A model generated the notes under the pieces. It worked only from the letters and a program-made list of their open reading frames with translations. It was not told the origin of the DNA and searched no databases. A stretch of 64,000 nt of DNA from Fulvia fulva (Eukaryota > Ascomycota > Dothideomycetes > Mycosphaerellales > Mycosphaerellaceae), in NCBI RefSeq assembly GCF_020509005.1, contig NC_063019.1, positions 2,666,001 to 2,730,000 on the forward strand, in the 5' to 3' direction. Shown here piece after piece: positions 11,934 through 22,414 of this stretch; positions within the stretch are counted from its first letter, which is position 1, and each line of letters starts with the position of its first letter. A program made the translations under genes and the position numbers.

Positions 11934-12162
11934 TAGAAAAGTATATAACTATATAACTTATTAGAAAGATATTTCAAAAATACCTAAAATAGCGAGTTTA
12001 GAAATATGCCGGGGTTATAGCAGTATTTTTCAACATAATAAGGGTTATATGAGTACTTTCTTAACACAATAAAGGGACATAGCAGTACGCTTTTATGATA
12101 AAGTGACACGGCGGTATTTTCCGACACAATGAGGAACATGGGAGTATTTCACCGGTACGATC

Positions 12163-14341
12163 TTTTCGAAGAGAGTTTCACATCTGCTTGTTCCACGAGC
12201 TTTGCTTCTGGTCGTCTGCTGTGCCATGCCATCAGTTCTAGGCAGCAGTTTAGGGGCAGGATCTGTCTTTCCCAGTCACGCAGATAGCACACGGGTGTCT
12301 GTGGTCTAAAGCGGCGGGTCCTGAAGATCACACTTCCACTTGGTGTTATGACAGATCGCCCTATTGCCGTCGCAAAACGACGAGGAAAGCTGCATCCGGC
12401 TCGCAAGTAAACACTCTATCGCGCGAAGCTGTTTGATTAGGCCGAGAGTGCTATCGTTAGGCTGGAGAACTACGAAGGCGTTGAGCGAAGGTCATCGGAA
12501 GCTCGGCACTTTGGATTAAAGTCACCCTCGGTATAACTTTCTGGTGAGGTGAATGGAGAGACTCTGCACATCGGGACTTCGTCGTTGTCTCCCAGGCAGC
12601 AGCTTAGAAGGAACTCTCATGTCCGACGAGGTCCGATCATGACGCCTGGGATAACAAGAAGCGGTGTAGGTACAGTGTCGCTGTCATTGCAACATGTCGA
12701 ACAGGACGTCAGTGTGGTAGAGGACTGGAGGTTGTTCTTAGGCAGCAGTTTAGGGGAGAGGTCCTCCGGTCTGTCAAAGGCGCGATGCGGCTATGATTGC
12801 GTCTACGGGCCGGTCACCATGCATTGAGTTCATGTATCTTGTGTAGGTAGCAGTGCGGCATGTGTGCGCTGGCGCGGTTCTTGTGGTTCGAGTACGATTT
12901 CTTCGCTGAGTGTCAGGGGGTCTTTGCAGCCGCTGCCTGCTGGAGAGCTTCGTCAATTGAACGACGTGTTGATCGAGCTTGGCAGCATGTGCTCGCGAGT
13001 TGTTTGCATCTCCTCTATCTGGCAAGGAGGCCCGATGGACGGCTTGTGGATATGTGATGTTAGACTCCAGCTCACCACCTCCGGTACGATGAAGTCGTGG
13101 TCCGTTGTCCTCCAATACTGTGCCATCTGCCTGGCCCGCAAAGACATTCGGGCCCATCAGTCAGCCTGTGTGTTCTACCAGGCCTATGGTCTTGTCTGTG
13201 AGCTTCGGATAGGTCATTATTGATGCACTCATCCGGGTGGTTATCGATGGCCATCTGATGAATGAGTCGGACTTTCTTGGCAGCAGTGTTTGCTGGCACG
13301 GCTGATGACATTGTGTGTTATTGCAAAGCGGACGGCGAAGTTACTGGAGGGTATAGATCGAACGGGAAGTAGACTCATCATCACGGTAGTCGCCGGCGTT
13401 GCATCTGCAGCAAGAATCAGGCATACCGATCATGCAAGATTTAAGGCTCGCACTCTTGCTATCCGACGATATGTTATCTTAAGCTTTACGCAGATCGATG
13501 TCTTGCATAGCCTGCGCATGCATGCATCATCACGCAAGAACATCCCAGAGCGGCCATGTGTGCGCTCGCCAATCTCTGTACGCGCCTTGGTCGGCTTTGG
13601 GGGTGGACTCTACATCTCTGAGGGCTGTGGGGTGACGAACGTGCTGCGAGTCTTCTTAGCATAACCATGTACTCTCGCTGATCTCCGTTACTCTTCTTCG
13701 CGGTACCTGCATACGCCTCATCGTGAGTTCCTTGGCGCCTATGTACTCGGCCTCGTCACCTTACTTAGCCGAGTCATGTCGGTCGTTGCGCAGATACCGT
13801 CGGCAGCAGAATTGTTCGATATGCTTGAACGTTTGATGAAGCATCATCGTGTCGTCGTTGAAGCCTATTCTTCTGTCGATCGGGCTGATACTACTGCAGT
13901 CGCCTGCAGTTGCTCTCAAAGCGTCTGACTAGTAGTATGTGCGTACAGCGGTGGGCAAGACTTTTCAGGCAAGCTAGTGCACGGACTTGTTCTTTGTCAA
14001 GATGTGTCTCGGTTCTGTACGAATTAGGCGTATCATTATCTGTCGTAGCTGTGGAATGCTTCACTTTGCTTCATGTGCCCGCTTTTGTAGAGAAGATCGG
14101 TGCTGTCAACCCAGTCATCCTCTTCAAAGCCGCCATTTTGCTTTCCCCAAACGCCAAGAACACCTTGCGTGAATGCTTAGGCCACCCCGTGACTCCTCGC
14201 TTCGAAGATGCTTCAATGCTAAAATCAGATCTGTCCTCCAGGCCCCATGCTCCAGGTCCAATTGTGATGACATAGCGTGCGTGACGCCACTGAATCGCAA
14301 TGCCAGCAGTGCGATCTTGAGAAGGGTTTCAGACAAGGCCA
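12163..14341. other. Gene-poor stretch with possible gene remnants
   Basis: No complete gene supported. On the minus strand, a frame starting at an ATG at 13311 (MSSAVPANTAAKKVRLIHQM) and another at 13147-12953 (AQYWRTTDHDFIVPEVVSW) look protein-like but lie in different frames without a clear splice link, which suggests a decayed or wrongly resolved gene. An 18-bp word, TAGGCAGCAGTTTAGGGG, occurs twice exactly 500 bp apart (12239 and 12739), with a weaker copy near 12591. Confidence 0.4.
12239..12756. repeat. Two 18-bp direct repeats 500 bp apart
   Basis: TAGGCAGCAGTTTAGGGG at 12239-12256 and 12739-12756, both perfect, plus a divergent copy near 12591-12606. Their origin is unknown. They may mark an old local duplication inside the decayed region. 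Confidence 0.6.
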
Positions 14342-16274
14342 TCAGTGCAGAACGTCATTGATTCCCATTCGCCTGCGTTTGCGGGTTCGACCTTGCCCAT
14401 TCGTTTCCTCGCCTTCATCTGACTCGACGGGCTGGGAGATTAGTTCTCGAGGTCGTGCGCTAGTCGCACCGCCAGCACTTATGGTAGGGTTCTGCCCAGG
14501 TGTACTCATCAATGGCGGGAGTTGGACGATCGTACGGCCAGAGGTCGCATGCGGAATAGGCAGCTCCCGTGCTGTAGTCCTTGGTGTAAACGCTGTCGTC
14601 TCTGTGGGCGGTTCTGCAACAGGCAGCCTCGGCATTGGCGCAGCGCCAGGCGGCTGTGAAGGATATGCTTGCTGCGGCTGGTACAGTGGTTGACTTTGCG
14701 GATCGTGATATCTTGGGGGCGCCGTGTGCTGGTCCGCAATCCGTGGCGGACGCTGGAGCGCCACAGCAGAACCTGGCATCGGCATAAATCCTGCCACAGG
14801 ATTTGAGCGTGCGGGCTCTCGGCGTCGTGATGTATAGCTATCTGGAGGCTGACTCTGAAGTCCAGGAGCCAGTGGCTGTAACGGTGGGAACGAAGAAGGG
14901 TGGGCGATCATGTGCTCCACGGGATGGAAGCTAGGTAAGGTGATCGCAATCCAGTATGTGTGCGCTTTGGCTAGACGTACGCGCGCTGGAAACCTTTGCG
15001 CGGCAACGCCGAGCTGCGTATGCGTCCACGTATAAGTGTGATCTTCGAAGCCACGAGTATATCGCTCAATGTCCTCAACCGTTGCGCCTTGAAGAGGATC
15101 TTGCCCAGGGAGATTTATCGGCGGCATATATGCCGGATCTCGAGCATCACGCTCTGTCCTCAGATGGTTACAGATGTTCTGAAAGGTCTCTCCATCGACC
15201 GGCGCAGCAACATCACTCAATGATCTTCCCACAACCTCCTGCCCTGCTAAAATGATCTGGCGGAAAGGTGCATTGGCTTTGAGGAAGACCAGATCGAGAT
15301 CAAGATAGGCGGTCGGTACTTCGTAGGTGGGTGCTCCGAATGATGGTGCATAAGGGTTCTGAAAGCCGAACGTGGCTTGTGTAGCGGTCGGTGGAGGAGG
15401 GTAAGCATAATTGGGACTCGAGGCTACACCAGACCCATCGCTTCCCTGAGATCGTAGTGAACGGAATGACTCATGTCTTCGATGTTTAGTGGAGGCAATT
15501 GGACGTGCAGTAAGGTCAGCGCTAGACGCTATCGATGTTGACGGCCCTGCCTCCGGCAACATCTGCTCGACCTTGAATTCACCCTCCTCGCGTAATCGTG
15601 GACGTCCTCTCTTTTTGTGCTGCACATCGTAGCAAGTGTCCTGAGCCTATATCAGTATGTTTGCAAGCATGAAACTACTCGGAGATATTCACCTGCTTTC
15701 CAGAAGCAACGCATCTCGCACATGGGCGATTGACATCGCAGCTGAGATGGGCCTTTTTGCAATTGATGCATGCAGAAGCGACGTGTGCTTTCGACTTGCG
15801 CCCACCTCTCGAGCTTGTCGGGCGAGCAAGAGATAGACTGCTCTGTGCAAAGGGTAGAGCGCTCGTGGATGAAGTGGCATGTGGTCTCTGCAACGAAGGT
15901 TGTGTGCTGGTCGATAGTGGAGCTGCAGCAGATGGTGATGAAGATTGCCCTGGGAGGTTGGATGCGTGAAGGAATGAGGTGGCATGAGTGGGTGCCGATA
16001 TGGCAATACCAGGCATAGAAGTCGACGTGCTCGATGCCGATGTTGCGATCGACTGCTCGCCCAAAGTTGTGACCAGAGGCGTCCGTTCGTCTTGAGAATG
16101 CTCCAAAGGTGAAGGAGGATTTGACATCGGTGGAGAGGGATATGATGCCTCTCCTCGACCGGGCAGGTCCAGATAATGTCTCGCCCTGCGTTTCAGGCTT
16201 CCCAAATTCATGCGGTGATGAGCTTGTCGGGGTGATTGACAAGTTGAGAGACACAATGCGCTTCCGGTACTCAT
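14342..16274 (-). CDS. Zn(II)2Cys6 transcription factor with PAS-like domain
   Basis: Nuclear DNA-binding regulator; target genes unknown. Two exons (16274-15693, 15640-14342) give 626 aa from ATG 16274; a later in-frame ATG is possible. The intron (GTGAAT...GCTCAG) falls inside the zinc cluster. The spliced cluster is ACINCKKAHLSC, then PCARC, then DTC (spacing C-2-C-6-C-5-C-2-C-8-C, about residues 169-197), followed by the basic stretch QHKKRGRPRLREE. About 85 residues later a PAS-like segment appears (DLVFLKANAPFRQIILAGQE...GRSLSDVAAP). The N-terminal 155 residues are Ser/Thr/Pro-rich and the C-terminal 180 are Pro/Gln-rich, ending in a possible nuclear signal, RTRKRRRMG. A zinc cluster followed by PAS resembles the AcuK/Rds2 class in plan, but the linker differs, so I assign no symbol. 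Confidence 0.85.
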
Positions 16275-19130
16275 CGCGTACTCAGTACTCAGCGAGCTAA
16301 TCTGAAGTGAACTGAGACACTGTCTGTCACGCTCCACGAATCCACCTGCGTGTACATCTGAATGTTTGAAGTCAAACTTCGAAGCAACGATCCCGGGACA
16401 GGGTTGGTCGTGCGCAGTAACGTGAGTGACTTCGATGACAGGAAGCTCGGTGAGCGGTGTATGTACAGTCGCAGCTGTCAGCCTGATCGTTCTAGTAGTG
16501 CGATCGTTCGGAGGTCCCCACGGGTAATGCTCGCGAGGCCCATGCGAAGAGCCAGAACTCCGGTGTAGAGTATTGCGTCAAAGGCAATTGTCCAGGAGAT
16601 CGCATCAATGGAAGAGGCACCGGAATCAATTTGAAAGCACAGTCTGATTATTGCGTTGTAGGTAATGCTTCAATGAGATGCCATTGCAGGCGACTGAGAC
16701 ACGCCGGGTCGGAGTTTGCCTCAACAGCATCCCCACAGTCAGGCGGGAGGCGGAAAGTAATAGTAGTGCATCGACGTCTTAAGCTTTTGGTAAGCCATGA
16801 CCACGAGGATCACACCAGACCTGGTTTGGCTTCCGTTCCCTGTCAAGACTTCTTCGAGCATCGAAGCCTCAAATCGAACGACCTTTTGTTGCCACAGTGT
16901 GTTCATCGTGTTGCGGAGTCGCTAGCGCAGACCTCGATATGCAGCTGTCCTTGTCGGCGCGGCGAATATGCGGCCGACCGCCATCGTCACAGTGTCGGGC
17001 TGTGCATACCGGCAGGATGCTGTGGTCAAGCTCGTGCTTTGAGATCCTCGCTGTGGGTCCTTCCCGGGTTGTGGCGCTCGCGGGATGAACGTTAATACAC
17101 GGTACAACCGTGCGCTGACCACCAATGGTGACCCATGCTTAGCGAGGCTTGACCTGGTGCCCATCTCCCGTCACCTTTCTGGTGGAAGCCAATGCACGAC
17201 ACGCTTGTCTCGCAGACGAACGTGGCTACTGCTGACAATGTTTGGAGGCGTCCTCAGCATCTGATCTCAGTGGCGCTGCTATAGCTGTCGTTGGAATCTG
17301 CATGACGAGTGTGCAATTCGCAGCTGAGGCCGTTGTGAACCTTACACCACGTTGAGAGCGCAGTGCCGTATGCATTACAGCTACACGTTCAGTGCCGCAG
17401 AGACTAACACTGGCAGTGCTCAGAGGAGCGCTGGTGCATATCAACGTGGCGTCGAGATCGATAGTCTTTGGCATCGTCTTTCTCGAGGAAGACTCATCCT
17501 TCAAGATATGCGGAGAATGTCTTGCAATGACATTCAAGACGGCAAGCTGCAGCTCGAGCCGACGTTACAGGATGACTTGCGCGGGTATGAGATCCACAGG
17601 GAAGGCATCTTCAATCCGCTTGCAATCGCAACGGGTTTCATCAGCTCCATCTGAAAATCTGCTTCTTTAACGGAGCAGACATGGCTTCCGTTGTGACCCA
17701 GAACAGCAATGTCACTTGCACAGCGCCCCGCTGAAAGATACGGTGCTCATGTTGCCTGCACCTACGTGCACATGGATGCATGGGTAGCCGGTCCAAAGCT
17801 GAGGCCTCTCCCCCAGCCAGCTGTTCTCGCGGCCAGAAGCGAGACAGCGACGATGATGGCCCTTACAAGCCCGTCTGCTCACCCGTACACGCAGCGTCAA
17901 CCAGATTCCGGACGCGCTGCGGAGATGGCAAGACCTTGATGCAGGCGAAAGAGGAGCCGAAGGCTGAGTCCGAAGCAGCTTTAGACATCTTCGAAAGCCT
18001 CGTACAGCGGACTCATGCTGCCAAGGCGTCCAGTAAGGCAGACCGCGTGTCGCATGTTGCAAGCGGCAGGTGGCACATAGCTGTGTGATGTGTTTTGGTA
18101 GTCGTGGCAGCAGACGGAGAATTCCCAAGTGGAAGTGACGTTCAACGGTGATCGCAGTTGGCAAAGCGGATCCGGGGCGGCAAGAGACGTGGCCAATCAA
18201 AAGTCGGCCGCGACGGAGCTCAAAATAACAGCAGAATAGAGAGTACTGTACCCGTCACACTTTCCACTTCACCTCTTCTATTGCGGACACATGCTGTAAA
18301 ACTCTAGGTCAAAAAGAACGCTCCTTAATAGAGCTGAGTAGTCTGGTTATATATAGTTTCACACATGCGCTCGGTATGTTCCTACATGATGACTACGCGT
18401 GCTGCCAGGACCTTCACGGCCCTCTACCGGTCGAGCAAGCACACCGAAATGCTCAACCAATGCTGATGATTTGCTTACGCCTTCAAGCCTTGTTGGTTGG
18501 CCGTTGCCATGACCGCCAAGACTCAAACGTTTGTGAGCGGCAAGTCGCGGGGCCAATAAACCTCCGAAAAGGAATCGAGCTATCGTCTCGAGTCCAAATC
18601 TGGCAGACTGCAATCTAAACACACACTCTTTGGGCGTCTCTGGGCTGGACCACCTGGCGGTCAACACATGCTTGTGGCTGTGCAGAGACAAAGTCCCTTG
18701 GCATGATGTCTTCTGCAGGGTCAAGCATTGGATCAAATCGAACATTGGCATGAGCACGACCGGACCCAGCTGAATGGTACATAAAGTGCCATCCTGGCAT
18801 GATCCTGCTGTTCCGGAGCAGGGCGTCAATGCAGTGCGACCAGGACGGCCACGTACAAAGGCGTTGTGAAGACGATGGTGTGCTGATGTGCTCCATGCAT
18901 GACACGAATGTGGCAACGCAAATGCTGACCGACTTCGTGACTCGTGAGTCGAAGCAACCACAAGGTCTTGCGCTGATGAAATTGGCAACTGAGTACGGTT
19001 TTCGCCAATCAAGGATCACCCTGCCGCTGTATGAACGGTTCATCTGTTCTCAGCATCACCGCACCGGTCAGGTACATCAGGCTTCGTCCTTATCCGTGCT
19101 GTTGTGGGTCCACTTAGCCCTCGCATAGCG
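16275..19130. other. Gene-poor stretch upstream of the transposon
   Basis: No gene I can identify. Overlapping open frames of 60-220 codons occur on both strands (notably 18615-19043 minus and 17352-17654 plus), but none shows a domain, a splice-supported extension or a convincing start. One short frame is listed separately at 17780. Confidence 0.4.
17780..18088 (+). CDS. Possible small hypothetical protein
   Basis: A 102-codon frame from ATG with a composition more protein-like than its neighbours: a basic/acidic start (GSRSKAEASPPASCSRGQKR, then DSDDDG) and an Ala/Glu-rich helix (AKEEPKAESEAALDIFESLV). There is no homology I can name and no introns are needed. A longer minus-strand frame overlaps it, so it may be chance. 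Confidence 0.25.
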   Translation: MGSRSKAEASPPASCSRGQKRDSDDDGPYKPVCSPVHAASTRFRTRCGDGKTLMQAKEEPKAESEAALDIFESLVQRTHAAKASSKADRVSHVASGRWHIAV

Positions 19131-21985
19131 AGTGCCTGTCACCCACTTAATATCGGGCTTGGCGGAGGGTCACGCACCTGATTTTGGGCGTAGCAGTCTC
19201 TTGTTATCCTGATTATTCATGTTGTAATAGCCGTAACGATGCCGCGTCAACACAGAGGGTGTGGGCCTCGTGGCCGCCCTGCTGGCTCTAGCAGTAGCAC
19301 CAGCGTGTCCAAATACGCCGACGAAGAGCGCCAGATTGGTGTTGTTCTTGAGCAGGCTCAAGAGCGTGTTAACGCGTTACTTCCACCTCTTATCAAGCAC
19401 CTATATAACAAGCAACCGGCCGGACAGTCGATATATCAGAGGGCGTGTCATCGATGGAGTAGGAAGCACGGTCGCCTGACCAATAGGGCTGCTGTTAGGG
19501 GCAATCTTTCGGACATCTAGTCGGCCGCGTTAAAGCAATATATCATTGATCGCGATCGAATGGAGCTGCCAATATCAAAGAGACTATTAACGGAAGTTGG
19601 TGAGCATATTGTTAAGCGATCGCTGCTGCCGGACGAAGTGTTTAGGCCCTTCGGCGATAGATAGGCTAAACGGTGGCTTAAGAAGCACAGTATTAAGCTA
19701 AAGAAGACCAAGCCTATTGAGGTTACGCGGAAGGAGGTACGTACGCGTTCGATATTGAAGGTGCTATTGCTACATTCTAATGTTACGATAGGCCTATAAT
19801 CCAATCCGTATTCGAGACTGGTTTGATGAGCTGAATAGGGTAATTGCTAAGCACGATATTAAGTCGATCAACACCTAGAACTTCGACGAAAGTGGCTTCC
19901 GCATTAGCATCGGTAGTGCCGAATATATCCTCACTATAGATCCGAAGAGGCGTTCCTAGATAGCGAGCGAGCTTAATCGTAAGCATATCACGATAGTAGA
20001 GTATATATCCGCGTAGGGTGTTGCTATCGCACCGATAATAATCGTCGAGGGCGTGATACTGCTAGAGTCGTAGTTTACCGATCTACCGAATCGATACTAC
20101 GTTATAACGACCGACAGCGGTTATATAACTAATGACGCTGCTCTTACTTAGATTGTCTATTTCGAAAAGGAGTCTCGGCCGTATAATCTAATAGAGTGGC
20201 GATTGCTAGTGTGCGACAACTATAGATCGTACGTGTTCTATTAGTTCTTAAAGTACGCCCGCGAGTATAAGATTGTGGTTATTAGCCTACCTACGCATAC
20301 TAGTCACTTTCTATAGCCGCTCGACATCGTGATCTTTAAGCCTTATAAGCACTATTATCGTTAGGCCGTCAACCGTAGTAGTCGCTACGGTACGTTAGAG
20401 TTCGGTGTCACCGACTTTATAAGGGAAATCGAGTCTATCCGCGCACTTACCTTTACGCCGTCCACTATCCGTTCTGCCTTCCGTAAGGCTAGTATCTGCC
20501 CGCTTAATCCTAAGCGCGCACTATTAGTTCTTCGAGAGGTGTATAGTCTAAAGGACTAGCGCGCTATTAAAGAAGAGGCGGCGGCTCAATATAAGGCTCT
20601 TATAATACAAGATTCAATGTTGCTTAAGATAGAGCCGTGGGCTAGAGATAAAGAACGAGGAAGGAAAGAGCTTAAGAAGCAAGAAACACCTGGGAATCCT
20701 TCCTCTCCTTACGTACTATCGAGCCCACCACTCGATCTATAGCTATTCGAGATGGCTACGACAACGTAGCAGCTATAGCTATAGGTGGACGCCTATTTTG
20801 AACGCCTAGAGACTAACTACGACCTCAGTTTACCCACTAGACGACTAGGGCACGCCGTGGCGAAGGGCGGCATCAAACAGTCTATAGGGTACGAAATGGC
20901 GATATCGGATTTAGCACTTATAGAGGCAGCGATAGCTGCTCGCAACCGCTCTAAGGCACTAGGCGGTAGGGCACTACAACGCGGCGGTGTGTTATACGTA
21001 GAGTAGGCTCGAGATATAATACGTCAGGCTAATAAGACAAAGGCTACTAATGCCTAAGCGCTACTAAAGAAGCAGCAATCCGATGCTATCTCGAAGTACC
21101 TCTCCTATAGCCGCCGGATGTGACATACCCTTAACGTTGCTACTCGAGGCAAAGGAAAAGTGAAGACAACACCCCTATAGACAACACCGTGGTCAGCAGC
21201 TCTCGGCATCGAATATACCTGTAACAACTGCTTCACGAGATTAGTAACGAAGGACGATATTGCGGCTCTATTGCCTAGTATAAGAGACCCCCCTCATCGG
21301 CATCTTCAGCGTACTACGGATACACCGCTATAGCTTCGCAACTTCTATTAAGGCGTGAAGGTGTTTAAGCACTTACTAGATATCGCGAAGACTAGCGATC
21401 CCTTCGGCAATATCGTTGAACAGACTCTAAGGCGCCGATAGGAGCTGAAGATGCACTATACCGGCAAGCTCGTTAAGGTGAATATATTCAGGCCTGTGCG
21501 AGTACTACAACTACACTAGCTTATTCGATTGCCGTGCCCTATCGAGAGCCCCTTTCAGTGGCGTTGGCTAAGCCATATCAACAAGCTACTAGCGACTCCG
21601 GACGATGCTCATTTCGAAGACGATCTACAGCAATATCGCCTTATGTAGCTAGAGCCTGATACTCGCGATGAAGCCCTTGAAGCCAAGCATACAGTAGCTT
21701 ATCTACGACCTTCATATTGGCTAGATAAGTACAAGGTGGTGGGCAATAGTAACGGCATAGTGAAGATTGAAGAGGTGGATAAGACACCGGCTTCTCAGTA
21801 GCATGGCCAGTCCTCTCAAGCTATAGCTAATATCCCTCTCTACGGTACACAGAATGACCCTGTATATATCAATGAATGACCGATAATGCAACACCTCATA
21901 TAACGACCATATAACGGGTCATTTACGGCCATTATAAGGTAGGTGACCCTCCGCCAAGGCCATTATTAAATGGGTGACGGGCACT
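19131..21985 (+). mobile_element. RIP-mutated Fot1/pogo-type DNA transposon
   Basis: A 2,855-bp element ending in about 45-bp inverted repeats. Read inward, both ends start AGTGCC(T/C)GTCACCCA and share CTTGGCGGAGGGTCAC. Inside is one long plus-strand frame for a CENP-B/DDE transposase. Pogo-type elements use a TA target; I do not see a clear duplication next to the repeats, perhaps through later mutation. The interior is rich in TA dinucleotides and the frame is full of TAG codons, as expected of repeat-induced point mutation (CpA to TpA), which turns CAG and TGG into TAG. Confidence 0.88.
19239..21879 (+). pseudogene. Pogo/Fot1-like transposase, inactivated, with a long C-terminal extension
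   Basis: Would cut and paste the element. Exon 1 is 19239-19736 and exon 2 is 19792-21879, joined across a 55-nt intron (GTACGT...GATAG) that restores the frame, 861 codons in all. An N-terminal CENP-B-type helix-turn-helix region spans exon 1 (MELPISKRLLTEVGEHIVKR, then AKRWLKKHSIKLKKTKP). The first catalytic Asp lies in NFDESGFRISIG, with later DDE blocks at ITTDSGYITND, VCDNYRSYV and LPTHTSHFL. I count about 25 internal stops, almost all TAG, with two TAA and one TGA. The DDE part ends near 21120, but the same frame stays open apart from RIP-type stops to a TGA at 21877-21879, adding about 250 residues with a CNNC motif whose role is unknown. Confidence 0.85.
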
Positions 21986-22414
21986 CTCGAAGAGAGGGCA
22001 GAGTGGACCCACGGAAGCACGGATACCATGCGAATCATATGCAGGAACGAGAGTCAATCTTGCTGGATCATACCGCCGTCATGGTGTCATATCGAGATGC
22101 ATTAGTTCCACTGATCACGAGTGACATCAATACATAGACATCCGAAGGCGGTCGCGAGCAATTACGAGGACAGTGACGGCCGAAGACACAGTATCATAAA
22201 CTACCGATTGTGACTCTACACCGTCTGCTGCCATCACTGCCATTCCCTGACCGCAAACCTTAGAACTATCGTTCTAGATCGTCCAAGAGGTGCAGCGAGA
22301 TTTGCCCGTATTGCCACCACAGACCCTGCCTCCACCATGATGGAGTATCTTCAGCATGGCAGATCAAACTGAGAACAGCCATGACTCGACCTCGCAGCTC
22401 AGACTCTGTTGCAG
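21986..22414. other. Spacer between transposon and RBR gene A
   Basis: No independent gene. A minus-strand frame (down to 22266) follows the damaged 3' end of RBR gene A in another frame and may be its displaced C-terminus (QVFDDPATGARARVAATE...). Confidence 0.4.

Larger units (their letters stand above)
10898..12153. mobile_element. Non-autonomous TIR element, MULE-like, interrupted by a LINE
   Basis: The ends are inverted repeats: 10898-10941 and 12110-12153 match at 41 of 44 positions (CGGTGAAATACTCCC outermost). They are flanked by a 9-bp near-perfect direct repeat, GTACAATCT (10889-10897) and GTACGATCT (12154-12162). A 9-bp duplication suits Mutator-like elements, but no transposase is present, so the superfamily is inferred. 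Each arm continues inward as degenerate copies of a roughly 29-nt unit resembling AAATACTGCTATGTCCCT. Removing the inserted LINE and one copy of its duplication leaves about 420 bp, the size of a miniature element. Confidence 0.75.

Noticed and set aside
18359..19043. Overlapping minus-strand frames of 142-217 codons left of the transposon
   Set aside because: They overlap in different frames, no family signature is visible, and composition is not clearly coding.
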